The notes: generated by a model not told the origin, from the sequence alone. Positions 1 to 11,663 are shown, numbered from the stretch's first letter. The stretch: DNA of 64,000 bases from Rhipidocladum racemiflorum (GCA_036346355.1 CM070580.1:62884854-62948853); one strand, 5' to 3'. Program-made: numbers and translations.

Positions 1-490
1 ATATTCATCTTTATGACTACCCTGTTACGGTATATCGTTTGATGACACCAAAGCATACAAGTCTACATGCTAGGTATCCATGACAATCTCAGGTCTAAGG
101 ACCATATAGGCGTACCACTCAAGACTATACGCTGATGGCACTATAAGAGATAACAACTCACAGCGTCTCGGAGTGGGTCTTGTCCGACTACCCATGTTCT
201 TCAACATGTGTCCACATTATTGGTTCGATATCTCCATATCTATGGTATGTGAAACATTACCATCAACCAATATATGTGCTGATCAAATCATCACCACTCC
301 TCATAATGATATGGATCAGGGTCCCATTAATAATAATGTCACTTTGACAATGTGTTTCACAATCAGATGGTATCCAATGAACAAAGTCATAACATTTATT
401 CAGGGAACCGATAAGCAAAGTTATCATAATTACATGAACAAAGACGTATTACAATCATCACCATGATTGATCTAGGGCATATTTCCATCA
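1..490 (-). repeat. 3' LTR of the first copia element (partial)
   Basis: On the minus strand this LTR begins TGATGGAAATATGCCC at 490, next to the polypurine tract. It matches 6765-7253 without gaps. The start TGNNGGAAATATGCCC resembles the LTR start of Angela/BARE-type elements of grasses. The remainder lies left of the window. Confidence 0.93.
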
Positions 491-503
491 ATCTCCCACT
501 TGC
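491..503 (-). promoter_or_regulatory. polypurine tract of the first copia element
   Basis: The minus strand reads GCAAGTGGGAGAT directly before the LTR start. This is the expected position and composition of the plus-strand primer for reverse transcription. The same motif precedes the LTRs of the array at 47998-63234. Confidence 0.8.
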
Positions 504-510
504 ACTAGAG

Positions 511-3500
511 TCAATCATATAGGTACCGAATACCCATTGCTCTTATGTACGCCTCATGCTTTGGTTGTGGAAGGGGCTTTGTCAACGGATCAGCCGCATT
601 TAGATTCGTGTGCACTTTGTTTATCTTCACATCACCTCTCTCAATGATCTCCCGTATCAGGTGGTACCGCCTGAGTATATGTTTGGATTTTTGGTGAGAC
701 CTAGGCTCCTTCGCTTGCGCAATGGCACCACTATTGTCATAATAGAGGTCCATTGGACAGGATGCACTAGCGACCACGCCCAATTCAGAAACAAATTTCC
801 TGATCCAAGCTGCTTCCTTTGCTGCTTCAGAAGCTGCAATGTACTCGGCCTCCGTTGTGGAATCAGCTACTATATCTTGCTTGGAACTTTTCTAGCTCAC
901 TGCCCCACCATTGAGACATAATACAAACCAAGATTGCGATCGCGAATCATCTTTGTCGGTTTGGAAGCTAGCATCGGCGTAACCCTTTACGACGAGCTCC
1001 TCCTCTCCTCCAAAGACCAAGAACATCTCCTTAGTCCTTCGTAAGTATTTAAGGATGTTCTTTATAGCCACCCAGTGATTATCACCAGGATTCGATTGGT
1101 ACCTGTTCGTGACACTCAGAGCATATGACACATCTGGGCGCGTACATATCATGGCATACATGATGGATCCAATAGCCGAAGCGTATGGAATCTGACTCAT
1201 TCTCTCTTGCTCATCAGGTGTCGAAGCACACTGAGTCTTGCTAAGACTTACACCATGTGACATGGGCAAGAAACCTTTCTTGGAATCATGCATGTTGAAC
1301 CCTTTCAGTATCTTGTCAATGTATGTACTTTGGCTCAATCCAATTAGCCTTTTTGATCTATCTCTATAGATCTTTACGCCCAAAATATAAGTTGCATTTC
1401 CCAAGTCTTTCATCGAGAAACTTTTTCCCAAATAAGTTTGTGCAGCATTTAACATTGGAATATCATTTCCGATCAATAGTATGTCATCCACATACAAGAC
1501 CAGAAATACAAGTGCGCTCCCACTAGCCTTCTTGTAAATATAAGGCCCTTCATCATTTTTGATGAAGCCAAACTGTTTGATCACTTCATCAAAGAGAAGG
1601 TTCCAACTCCGAGATGCTTGCTTCAGTCCATAAATGGACTTCCTAAGCTTGCATACCTTGCCAGCATTAGTAGGATCGACAAAACCCTCGGGCTGTAGCA
1701 TGTACACGTCCTCGCTTAGGTTTCCATTAAGGAAAGCTGTTTTGACATCCATTTGCCGAATCTCATAATCATGATATGTGGCAATTGCTAGCATGATCCG
1801 GATATACTTCACCGTAGCGAATGGCGAATAAGTTTCATCATAGTCCACACCATGAATCTGCTTATACCCTTTTGCCACCAATCATGCCTTAAAAACGTGA
1901 ACGTTTCCATCGGCGTCTATCTTCTTCTTAAAGACCCATTTGCACTCGATAGTTTTTACACCATCAGGCAGATCAACCAAGTTCCAAACTTGATTATCAT
2001 ACATGGACTTTAAATCGAATCTCATGGCCTCTAGCCATTTCTTAGAGTCTGGGCCCACCATAGCTTCCTCATAGTCCTTGGGCTCATCATTTTCCAATAA
2101 TAACACATCGCGTTACTCCGTCATGAGGAACATGAACCTCTCAGGAGCACGGCTTGCCCGTGAGGACCTCCGTGGGGCTGGCGCCTCATCAACAGGTTCA
2201 ACAACACGTTGTTCATCCTGCTGGGGACTAGCTGGAGCTAAAACATTTTTAGGCATTTCTTGAACTTCTTCGAGTTGCACCTTGCTCCCACTAGTTCTTT
2301 TGGAAAACTCATTCTCCAAAAAAGACACCAGTCTGGGCGACAAACACTTTGCCTTCTTCCCGGTTATAAAAATAATACCCTTTGGTTTCCCTTGGGTACC
2401 CCACAAGAAGCATTTGTCTGACTTGGCGTGGAGCTTATCAGACGTCATACGTTTTACATAAGCCTCACAGCCCCAAATTTTAAGATAAGACAAGTCGGGA
2501 CATTTCCCTTTCCATATCTCATACGGTGTCTTATCAACGGATTTAGATGGAACCCTGTTTAATGTGAACGCAGCTGTTTCTAGAGCGTGTCCCCAAAATG
2601 ACAATGGAAGACCGACTTGACTCATCATAGACCGTACCATGTCCAACAAAGTCCGGTTCCTCAGTTCGGATACCCCATTCCACTTAGGCATACTAGGCGG
2701 AGTCAATTGTGGAACAATTCCACAACTCTTTAGATGATCACTAAACTCTTGGCTCAAATATTCACCTCCACGGTCGGACCGTAGAAATTTAATTTTCTTG
2801 CTCAAATGATTTTGTACTTCATTCTGAAACTCTTTGAACTTTTCAAAAGATTCAGACCTATACCTCATTAGATAGATATAGCCATATCTACTAAAGTCAT
2901 CGGTGAAAGTAATGAAGTACTGATAACCACCTCTGGCCATGGAGCTCATTGGTCCACATACATCAGTATGCACGAGAGCCAACAACTCGCACATTCTCTC
3001 ACTCGTATCAGTGAAAGGTGCCTTTGTCATCTTGCCAAGCAAACAAGACTCACATGTTTCAAAAGATTCCAAATCTAATGATTCAAGAAGACCATCTTTA
3101 TGGAGCTTCTCCATGCGTCTTTTATTTATATGGCCCAAGCGACAATGCCATCAATAAGTGGAATTAGCATCACTTGTTTTGAGTTTCTTATTAATATTAT
3201 TTATAGAAGCATTACCAAGATCTAGCACATACAATCCATTCACCAATGGACAGTTACCATAGAGCAAGCCTTTGAAATAAATTGAACAATTCATGTTCTT
3301 TATTACAAAATCATAACCATCTTCCTCTAAACAAGAAGAAGAGATAATGTTCTTACTCAAGGCAAGAATGTAATAATAATTATTCAATTCCAAAACTAAG
3401 CCAGAAGGTAATGACAAGGGATATACGCCAACGGCCTTCACAGCAACCATTGCTCCATTGCCGACGCAAATTTCCAACTTGCCAACCTTGCAATCTCTAG

Positions 3501-3594
3501 TCCTTCTTAACCCCTGCAACGATTTACAAGTATGAGTCATTGATCCGGTATAAAATACCCAAGACTCAGTAGGACAAGTTGCAAGATTAACTTT
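511..3594 (-). pseudogene. copia pol (protease, integrase, RT, RNase H), broken by stops
   Basis: One minus-strand frame runs from 3594 to a natural TGA at 511-513. It is interrupted by stops at 3151-3153 (TGA), 2113-2115 (TAA), 1882-1884 (TGA) and 892-894 (TAG). The protease motif reads WVFYTGS, with codon 3550-3552 encoding Tyr where the family has the catalytic Asp of D-T/S-G. The integrase zinc finger follows (WHCRLGHI, then CESC), then the core with HTDVCGP, RSDRGGEY and a retained Glu in NGVSE. The RT keeps QMDVKTAFLNG, YGLKQAS and YVDD (residues 130-133 of the piece ending at 892). The RNase H/C-terminal piece has YYDNSGAI and HILRRYHLIRE. Family membership is clear. With the protease Asp lost and four nonsense codons, it cannot make a working polyprotein as written. 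Confidence 0.93.
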
Positions 3595-3670
3595 CTATAA
3601 CATTAATACCTGAAGTAGAAGGAACCTTTCCTTTCTTTTTGTCTTCCAGGTACTTCGAACAGTTTCTCTT

Positions 3671-4456
3671 CTAGTGCCCATTGCCCTTGCAATAGTGACA
3701 TTTATCAGAAGCATTAGGGCCAACCTTTGGCCTTTCTTTAGGCTTTGGTTTTGGGTCTTGGATCTTATCCTCACCTTTACTTGTAGCCTTACGCTTCCTT
3801 TTCTTATCCTTTTGAATCATCATCACATGATTTGTGCCTTTCTTTATGCTCTCTTCCGCAGTTTTCAGCATCTCATGCAGTTCGGTCAGATTCTTGTCCA
3901 GGCTGTTCATATGAAAGTTCAGAATGAACGGCTCAAAGCTCACAGGGAGCGACTGGAGAATCACATTTGTGGCCAATTCATTCTGCAGGGGAAAACCGAG
4001 CTTCTCCAGGCTCTCAATGTAACCAATCAACTTAATTACATGAGGACTAACAGGAGCACCCTCAGCCAGCTTGCACGCAAACAATGCCTTAGATATCGAA
4101 TATCTTTCAGCCCTTGCTTGGTTCTCAAACATGCCCTTGAGACCCACAATCATAGTGTAGGCATCGGCGTGCTCATATTGCTTTTGGAGCTCAGAGTTCA
4201 TCGTGGCAAACATGAGACAGCTGACGTCTAGGGCATCGTTAGTGTGCTTCTCATAAGCACGCTTATCAGCAGCGGTTGCATTTTCAGGCAATTCGTTAGG
4301 ATATGGACCGTCTAGAACATATTCCTTCTTTTCAGCCTTAAGAACAATTCTCAAGTTACGATACCAATCCATAAAATTCATCCCAGAGAGTTTTTCCCTC
4401 TCCAGAATCGACCGCAAGTTAAAACCAGTATTTGCATTAACAGTGTTTGGTGTCAT
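3671..4456 (-). pseudogene. copia gag, ends early inside its zinc knuckle
   Basis: The 261-residue minus-strand frame starts at ATG 4456, just downstream of the leader. It opens with MTPNTVNANTGFNLRSILE and contains DWYRNLRIVLKAEKK, typical of the N-terminal region of Angela-like capsid proteins (UBN2/retrotran_gag family). A Lys-rich basic stretch precedes a CCHC knuckle that begins CHYCKGNGH. The frame stops at 3671-3673 (TAG) before the last Cys of the knuckle. The expected continuation (KRNC) lies immediately after the stop, so only a nonsense codon intervenes. A further one-base shift near 3597 separates this frame from pol. The product would be a capsid-like protein for cytoplasmic virus-like particles. 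As written it lacks the complete RNA-binding knuckle. Confidence 0.9.
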
Positions 4457-5764
4457 CTACAACATAAATAAGCAAAGTTTTAGCACTATGTTCATGTTAA
4501 TCTCTTATTAAACAGTTTCAATAAAAAATGCTTCCATTAAGATCACTTTCCCTCTAGCGATCTCCATGGAACAAGATCCATGGTCACTACGGTTCGGGTA
4601 AGGACTTGTCAATACCGCTTGAACCCGCGACATAGGTAGACAACACCTTGCCAATCACATCGTATGTGACTCATGCTTGTTGGGGTGGCATCATATGCCC
4701 CGGCGCCCAACACTGATGCCCCAAAGTCCCAAATCCTATTTGGATGACTCCGTTAAGCAAACCAATACTATGCCTTGTGAGTGCACGGGTTATGCTACAC
4801 TCACTCTATTGTACAAGTAAGAGGGCGGCGTTCCTGACTTGTCAAGACCTTATCCACCAACGTACAAGACAATAGATGCAGCTATTAAAAAAGGGCATCT
4901 TACTTTTAATTTTTCGAGGGAAACTATTCAATCAGGTTAACATATTCACCAAATATGGCGTGAAAGAATAGCAATGCAAGGTGAAATATCACAGGCAATC
5001 AAATTAGACTGTGAACTAGTATGGCCCATGACGTGGCGATCTCCATCTTCCACGACCAACCTTGCACAGCCGGGCCATCTTGATTGAAGCCTCCAAGAAC
5101 ATGTACTAAACTACTACATCTAGCAGCTAGTAGCAAAATTACATGAGGATTCAAGGCATCACGTGCCGGCACGCAAGCCGTTATACAATAATAGGACAGC
5201 CCACAACTGCAATTAACCATGACACGCAGGCCATGAAATATACAATCATGCATCACATACACAAAGGGTCCATACTGTTCACAACAAACCCTGCAAAAAC
5301 AAGTTAGGCGCTGGATCTAATTCTAGCGCGCGGGAAGCGAACAAATTTTAATTTGTGGGCGCTATGCTGACTATCACGGTGGTCCCGCTATGAAAACGCT
5401 GTGGAAATTCAATTGGATTGATCTCATCGAGCTGATTCTGAGCCATCAGAATGCCTCAGTTTCCATAGGATCGATCTTCATCGATCCACCGCGTGAGGTC
5501 CCCTTGAGAGGGTGGTGACCACACCGATCTCAATCTGTTGGCTCGATCTATTCGACGCTTGCTACTACCCCGATGGTGTTACCAGCTGGTAGGGGTAATG
5601 CATGGCATGAATCTAAAATGAGCACGAACTAATCTTTTTGATCGTGTAGAGCTACCAACTCATACCACATACTTCTTCGATACCGATTGATCCAATCAAC
5701 CCGTGATAAACACAACAGCACATCGACATGTGCATGCGATCCAGATCCTAAACTACACATGATC
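4457..5764 (-). other. untranslated leader between primer site and gag
   Basis: About 1.3 kb lies between the primer binding site and the gag start. I see no coding frame with family resemblance. Long leaders are usual in Angela/BARE-type elements and hold dimerisation and packaging signals, but no particular signal can be picked out by eye here. Confidence 0.7.
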
Positions 5765-5777
5765 GGCTCTGATATCA
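5765..5777 (-). promoter_or_regulatory. primer binding site, initiator tRNA-Met type
   Basis: The minus strand reads TGATATCAGAGCC, one base after the LTR end (...CTCAACA). This differs by one base from the TGGTATCAGAGCC complement of plant initiator tRNA-Met. The mismatch may weaken priming. Confidence 0.85.
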
Positions 5778-5778
5778 C

Positions 5779-7253
5779 TGTTGAGATACGGGTAGGCTAC
5801 GCGAGCATAAAATAAAAATTTTCTACCACGAATCAACCAAGATCACATGCAAGTAGAGGATCATGAGTCGTTACCCTTGACACGCCGATGCAGCGGAAGA
5901 AGATTCATGCGCGTAGAGGAAGTAGTCGTTCACATCCCGATCTCCACTGACTGGTTCCTAGACAGCGCCGACTGGTTTTGAATCAGCGCTGACTGGTTTT
6001 TGATCTGCGCCGAGTGGTTTCGGTCTGCGCCGAGTGGTTCCCGATCTGCTCGGGGTCGATGGTGGAAGGTCGCTGGAGATCCAACCGAACAGCGCGTCCG
6101 CGAACGACAGCGCCTCTACCGGTATCCACACATGTTGAGCAGGAATGCCGTGCGAGGTGTGCTAGCACCTCACCACACGGCTAGGGTTTTGGGGAGCAGG
6201 AGAGGCGCGGGATGGCTGAACGTGGTGAGGGTTCTAATCCTTGTCGTGCACTGTTCCTGGCCTCGCCTTTTATAGACACGATAGTGGGCCGAAGCCCGCT
6301 AGATTTCCATCTCCAACATGGATCTCATCCACGCACAAAACCCGTTAAACTATTCCAACTCGTTAAGTGTGTGACCCATTAGGTTCAGTGCAAGTCGGAC
6401 ATGAATATGGAAACTCGTTTCCAATTCATTGATCAACAGCAACACCTAGCAGTACGTATTGATCCCCAAATGCACAGAATCATTATTCGGTTGAACCTTG
6501 ATACACTCACATACCGATCCCTTTGCCTCACGATACCAGTCAAGCTCAAGGCGAGATGCGCGCCACCCTTGTTTATAGCTCGACCATTTCACTCGATAGT
6601 GTGATGGATACAAACCATGACTAACTCCTTAGTCATATTAGCACGGCTGTGCGCTTTCCCTATCCATCCACACGAGGGTCCCAGAGGTATCTCTCTCGTT
6701 ATCTAGGAGGGGCAAATCCCATCTTGATCATCACACCCTTGGCGATGTATCGTGGCATACCCAGTATTCATCTTTATGACTAGCCTGTTACGGTATAGCG
6801 TTTGATGACACCAAAGCATACAAGTCTACATGCTAGGTATCCATGACAATATCAGGTCGAAGGACCATATAGGCGTACCACTCGAGACTATACGCTGATG
6901 GCACTATAAGAGATAACAACTCACAGCGTCTCGGAGTGGGTCTTGTCCGACTACCCATGTTCTTCAACATGTGTCCATATTATTGGTTCGATATCTCCAT
7001 ATCTATGGTATGTGAAACATTACCATCAACCAATACATGTGCTGATCAAATCATCACCGCTCCTGATAATGATATGGATCAGGGTCCCGTTAAGAATAAT
7101 GTCACTTTGACAATGTGTTTCACAATCAGATCGTATCCAATGAACAAAGTCATAACATTTATTCAGGGAACCGATAAGCAAAGTTATCATAATTACATGA
7201 ACAAAGACGTATTACAATCATCACCATGATTGATCTAGGGCATATTCCCATCA
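5779..7253 (-). repeat. 5' LTR of the first copia element (1475 bp)
   Basis: On the minus strand it starts TGATGGGAATATGCCC at 7253 and ends CTCAACA at 5779, giving TG...CA ends. It carries a TATA box and is followed by the primer binding site. Thirteen substitutions in 489 aligned bases separate it from the other LTR (about 2.7%). With a commonly used grass LTR rate of 1.3e-8 per site per year this corresponds to roughly one million years. Confidence 0.92.
6266..6274 (-). promoter_or_regulatory. TATA box of the 5' LTR
   Basis: The minus strand reads TATAAAAGG inside the LTR, about 490 bases before its end. This is the expected core promoter for full-length retroelement RNA. Confidence 0.6.
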
Positions 7254-7786
7254 GGATGGACACCTGATTGACTTCTATTTTAGACGCGCCAAGATCACTC
7301 GGCGTGAGCGTGTTAGTGCCCTTAGGGGTATTCAGGGTCATCCCCAGACTCTGAGTGCTTCTAAGGCACACACGGCTTCTAGGAAGGTTTCACAATCACC
7401 TGTTTTTGGACAGTGCATGGGGCTTGGTTTTCAGGCTTCTTCTTCTAGTTTTCACCCCAGAGCTGTTCAAAGTCAGACTTTTCGCCGTCCTTATGATATT
7501 CCTCGTTTTCCCGTTGAGGTAGATATCAACAGCGTGAGCTTTCTTCCTCTACCAGGAGGTCTGAGCAGCATGTTGTGGATGGTCTGGCCTTTGCACGCCA
7601 GCAGACCAACTTGGCACCTGCTCCCAGACGTCCTACTGGAGCTGTCTCTGAGTTCGTAAGAGTTGAGTCTAGGAGAGGCGCTAGATTGCATTCTTCTGCT
7701 CCTTTGACTACTTCTTCTGCTTAGGTGACTCAGTATTGGGTTCCTAGATCAGCTTTGATCTGTCCTAGTACTGAGACATCTGTCTT
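7254..7786 (+). pseudogene. gag C-terminal region of the second copia element
   Basis: The reading frame from 7254 is rich in Arg, Ser, Gln and Pro (RRAKITRRERVSAL and similar), as in the linker between capsid and protease of this copia group. Frames change near 7660 and 7780. No zinc knuckle is visible, so assignment rests mainly on position directly before the protease. Confidence 0.5.
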
Positions 7787-8194
7787 TTGCTCTCTTTGAT
7801 ACAGGTACGTGGGGGAGGTTTGATCGTAGACTCCGGGTGTTCACGCCATATGACCGGAGACTCCTGTTGGTTTTCTTCCCTAGTCCGAGCTCCCGGTGAT
7901 GAGGTGATCACTTTTGGGGATGTTGCGTCAGGTAGAGTCATCGCTAAAGGTACCATCTGCATTAATGATCAGTTTGTCCTTAAGGACGTTGCCTTAGTGA
8001 GTAAGCTGCATTTTAATTTCCTTTTTGTTACTCAGCTTATTGATGACCGCTTCGAGGTAAGCTTTAAGTTTAGTGACTGTAGGATCCTCGATTCTTCTGG
8101 GAGGTTGGTTTGCGGGATTTCTCAATTTGGGAGAGTCTTTCGTGCTGATTTTTCTTCCTCTTTTAGAGACTCTCTCCATTGCCTTATTGCTTAA
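7787..8194 (+). pseudogene. copia aspartic protease domain
   Basis: The frame contains LIVDSGCSRHMTGD, the copia protease signature with the catalytic Asp in D-S-G, followed by VITFGD, GRVIAKGTI and LKDVALVSKLHFNFLFVTQL, the usual protease core of this lineage. It ends at a stop after CLIA, where the frame should continue into the integrase zinc finger (W-H-x-R-L-G-H). That finger is missing because a GC-rich foreign segment begins here. Confidence 0.85.
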
Positions 8195-8204
8195 GAGTCC
8201 CGTG

Positions 8205-8988
8205 ATTTCTCTGTGGGATGTCCAAGACCAGGGTCCCGCAAAGAAGCCCATAGTCGGCCCGTCTGTAAGCATGTACCGGACCGTAAGTTTGGCAACACCA
8301 CGAAGAGGATAAAGCCTGGTCTTCGTCTCCGATGACCTTGGGAGCCTCTCTCTCTTTGAGGCGGGTGCGCCGCAGCACGGATAGGCCTTCGGGGAGTCAT
8401 CATCACGACCATCTCCTGGGTCGGGGAGTCTCGCCGTCCCGTGCTCACTAGCACCATACGAGGGGCTGAAACCTCGGTCTCGTCAGGGAGTCGACTCCAC
8501 AGGTGCCGAGTCACGGATGGTGGGGGTCCTTGCTGCCAAACCGCTCGGGACCTCCGATCACCTGGAGTTATCTCCGTCAGGTTCTTCCAGCTCGCCGGCC
8601 GAGTTGGAAGGAAGCCTGGAGAGTTGCTGAAACTTCCGGAGAGTCTGCGTGATCGGAGGCTCGTGTACGGAATCGCAGCAACGCCTCGGCGATTTGGAGG
8701 CCACCGAGCAGGACGGCGGCCATAAGGCGGAGCTTGACACGCGGGCGTGAGCCCTTCAAGGTCGCGCCCGTGATGTCAATGAAGACGTTCTGCAGGCCAA
8801 AATGGGAGACCAAGCTGTCTTCCATACCCCACAGCAGAATATCGTCGCCTCCAAAACGCTCCTGGACACCCTAAGCCCAATGCTGGAGGCTGGTAGTCCG
8901 ACTGCCCCGATCGTGGCCCAAGTAAAGGCCATGGTGATGGCGGCAGCAATCCAGCAAGCTCAGACCGACCAGCCGGCAAGGGCACACT
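8205..8988 (+). other. GC-rich foreign segment replacing the integrase N-terminus
   Basis: About 780 bases lie between the protease end (CLIA, stop, ESRDF) and the integrase core (resuming at SRALTWVFFM). The piece is visibly more GC-rich than the flanking copia sequence and has no copia motifs. It takes the place of the HHCC zinc finger and of the region holding the first catalytic Asp. From 8802 one frame reads MGDQAVFHTPQQNIVASK and continues Ala- and Gln-rich, somewhat like the gag leader of some Ty3-gypsy elements. That resemblance is weak. No target duplication or terminal repeat is apparent at the ends. Confidence 0.55.
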
Positions 8989-9461
8989 CACGCGCCCTTA
9001 CTTGGGTTTTCTTTATGACCTCGAAGGATGAGTCCTTTTCTCACTTTAGGAGTTTGGTTCGTAGGTTGTCCGTTGAGCTCCCAGGTGCCTTACGAGTGAT
9101 CCATAGCGACAATGGCACAGAGTTCAAGAACTCCTACTTTAGTAGCTTCTGTGAGGAGTTAGGCATAGAGCATCAGTTCTCGTCTCCATATTTCCCTCAT
9201 CAAAATGGTGTAGTGGAGAGGAAGAACAGCACCCTGGTTGAGATGGCTAGGACGATGCTAGATGAGTATAATACTCCTAGGAAGTTTTGGGTTGAGGCTG
9301 TAGCTACGGTTTGCCATGTTGCCAACAGAGTCTTTCTTAGGGCACACTTGCACCACACTTCTTATGAGTTGAGATATGGGCGAAAGCCTAGTGTATCTCA
9401 TTTTCGTGTTTTTGGTTGTAAGTGCTTCTTGTTGAAGTATGGGAACCTAGATAAGTTCTAG
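8989..9461 (+). pseudogene. copia integrase core, C-terminal part
   Basis: The frame resumes with SRALTWVFFMTSKDESFSHF, then VIHSDNGTEFKN (second catalytic Asp) and FPHQNGVVERKNS (catalytic Glu), then WVEAVATVCHVANRV and YELRYGRKPSVSHFRVFGCK. The first Asp region and the zinc finger are absent. The frame ends at TAG after NLDKF. Continuation in the same family frame (SADGIFLGYS) follows to about 9523. Confidence 0.88.
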
Positions 9462-9857
9462 TCACGTTCTGCTGACGGGATCTTTTTGGGTTACTCGACT
9501 TCTGCTCGTAGCTACAGGATTTGAGCTATAGATTTGGGTAGGATCATAAAGACCTGTGAAGTGACCTTTGATGAGGCTAGCCTGGTGCTAGACCAGACAT
9601 TTCAAGCTCTTCTCCTCTTTCCCAGTCTATTTTCTCTGAGGGAGTTGATGACGGAGATGAAGGCGCCATGCCTGATTCAGTCACCATTCCTGCTCTCGAG
9701 GTGCCTCCCATTTCCTTTTCTGCACCTCAGGGAGATCAGCCCTTACCCTCAGACTCTTCGGCAGCTAGTGACTCTATTCCTACTTCTCCCACGAGAGGAG
9801 TAGAGGTCACTTCTGCTTCTGGACCTCCCTGCCACTTTCAGCAGGCTCATCCACCTG
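9462..9857 (+). pseudogene. integrase-RT linker of the second copia element
   Basis: After DGIFLGYSTSARSYRI the frame breaks at a TGA near 9522, then continues with CEVTFDEAS, a typical integrase C-terminal end. A Pro/Ser-rich linker follows to the start of RT at DQIIGN. At least one frame change lies near 9665. Confidence 0.7.
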
Positions 9858-11430
9858 ACCAGATCATTGGAAATATATTTGAGCAAGTCACGCGCTCTAA
9901 GTCCGGTCTGTCCACTTTCTGCCTTCACTCTGCCTTTGTTGCCTCTTTTGAGCCGAAGGATGTTTCTCATGCATTATCTGATGAATCTTGGATTAATGCC
10001 ATGCATGAGGAACTTGAAAACTTCGAGAGTAACAAAGTTTGGAAGCTTGTTGACGCCCCTGCTGGTCACAACATCATTGGGACCAAATGAGTGTTAAAAA
10101 ACAAGCAGAGTGAGGATGGGGTTGTAGTTCGAAACAAGGCTAGGCTAGTCGCTCAGGGTTTTACTCAGTCGAGGGCCTCGACTTCGAGGAGACTTTTGCC
10201 CCTATAGCCAGGCTAGAGGCCATCTGGATCGTGCTCGCATTCGCAGCATCCAAGGGCTTCAAGCTTTATCAAATGGATGTCAAGGGTGCATTCCTCAATG
10301 GCTTTATTGAGGAAGAGGGGTATGTCAGACAGCCTCTAGGATTTGAGAACCCCAAGTACCCAAACCATGTCTTCAAGCTTTCCAAAGCTTTGTATGGACT
10401 TAAGCAAGCCCCACGAGCTTGGTATGAGAGGCTTAAGTCCCACCTCTTGAGTCATGGTTTTCATATGGGTCAAGTGGACAAGACTCTTTTCGTCAGATAT
10501 TCTGATTCGGACTTTCTCCTAGTCCAAATCTATGCCGACGACATCATTTCCGGTGGTTCCTCGCATTCGCTCGTTACTCAATTCTCAGATGTGATGAGTA
10601 CTGTGTTCGAGATGAGCATGATGGGCGAGTTGAGCTACTTCCTTGGCTTCCAGATTAAGCAGACTCGGGAGGGTACATTGTTGCATTAAGGCAAGTACAC
10701 TCGAGATCTCCTGAAGCGCTTTGATATGTCTGATGGGAAGCTAGTCATGACTCCTATGGCCACCACTGCTGTTCTCGAGCCTGACGAGGATGGTGAGCCA
10801 GTTGATCAAGAGGAGTTCCGGAGCATGATCGGCTCTCTCTTTATCTCACTGCCTCGAGACCTGACATACACTTCTCTGTATGTCATTGTGCTCGACTTCA
10901 GGCTTCTCCTCGTGCCTCTCACTGCCAGGCGGTGAAGCGCATTTTCAGGTACCTTCGAGCTACCATTGATTATGATATCTGGTACTCTTCCTCCTCTTGT
11001 CTGTCCCTTCGAGCCTTTTCCGATGCAGACTTTGCTGGCTGTAGGATAGATAGGAAGAGCACTTCTGGCACTTGCTAATTTAGTGGCACTTCTCTTGTTT
11101 CTTGGTCCTCTAGGAAGCAGTCCGGAGTTGCTCAGTCCACTGCAGAGGCCGAGTATGTCGCTACAGCCAGTTGCTGTAGCCAGGTGCTCTGGATGAGATC
11201 GACCCTGCGAGACTATGGGTTATCACAGAGTGTGTTCCACTCTTTTGTGATAACACACCTGCCATTCACATTGCTAAGAACCCAGTGCAGCACTCTCGGA
11301 CCAAGCACATTGATATTCGATATCACTTCCTTAGAGACCATGTGGAGAAGGGTGACATACTGCTTCAGTTTGTGGAGAGTGACCACCAGTTGGCTGACAT
11401 CTTCACCCAAGCCTTTGGATAGCTCTAGGT
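9858..11430 (+). pseudogene. copia reverse transcriptase and RNase H, multiply broken
   Basis: RT begins with DQIIGNIFEQVTRSKSGL. It has a TGA at 10088 in place of the expected aromatic residue after GTK, a one-base shift near 10170, then QMDVKGAFLNG, YGLKQAPRAWYERL and the catalytic box written YADD (residues 101-104 of the frame starting 10231). A TAA near 10687 precedes GKYTRDLLKRFDM. RNase H can be followed only as scattered pieces across three frames from 10930 to 11430. Its nearest relative in the window is the minus-strand fragment at 28633-29288, which lacks these breaks. Confidence 0.88.
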
Positions 11431-11481
11431 TTGTTGCCTTAAGAGGGGAGCTTGGGATTATGAGCCCATATGGCATATCTT

Positions 11482-11491
11482 GAGGGGGAGC
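11482..11491 (+). promoter_or_regulatory. polypurine tract of the second copia element
   Basis: GAGGGGGAGC immediately precedes TGATGTGTATTA, the probable start of the 3' LTR. Confidence 0.7.
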
Positions 11492-11658
11492 TGATGTGTA
11501 TTATATGTTTATATGTGTATATTCAGCATTTCCTTCTGTTCCTTCTGGGTATCTTTGGGCTCCTTTTCATTTTGTTGAGTCCACTTCACCTAGACTTCTG
11601 GCATGCTTCGGCATGGACCTCTTATCTTATGCTTTAGGATGCTATTCTCTTCTTCTTC

Positions 11659-11663
11659 TCGGT
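11659..11663 (+). repeat. target site duplication TCGGT, left copy
   Basis: Identical to 24952-24956. Together they bound the solo LTR. Confidence 0.85.

Larger units (their letters stand above)
1..7253 (-). mobile_element. Ty1-copia LTR retrotransposon, Angela/BARE-like, incomplete at window edge
   Basis: Read on the minus strand the order is 5' LTR (5779-7253), primer binding site (5765-5777), leader, gag, protease, integrase, RT, RNase H, polypurine tract (491-503), 3' LTR (490 down to 1 and beyond). The gag-protease-integrase-RT order is that of Ty1-copia. The first base of the window already lies inside the 3' LTR, so roughly 985 bases of it fall outside. The two LTRs align without a gap over 489 bases (2-490 against 6765-7253), with 13 substitutions by my count. 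The element interrupts another copia element that resumes at 7254. The left target duplication is not visible. Confidence 0.93.
7254..11663 (+). mobile_element. second Ty1-copia element, 5'-truncated by the insertion at 7253
   Basis: Plus-strand order is gag C-terminal part, protease, a foreign segment, integrase core, RT, RNase H, polypurine tract, 3' LTR. Everything upstream of 7254 is hidden by the inserted minus-strand element and the window edge. The 3' LTR begins at 11492, is interrupted at 11664 by a solo LTR, and resumes at 24957. The RT region is closely related to the fragment at 28633-29288. Many stops and shifts show it is dead. Confidence 0.85.

Noticed and set aside
8441..8740. 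Frames on both strands in the GC-rich segment as captured genes
   Set aside because: No recognisable domain, and several frames overlap. Only the segment's foreignness is supported.
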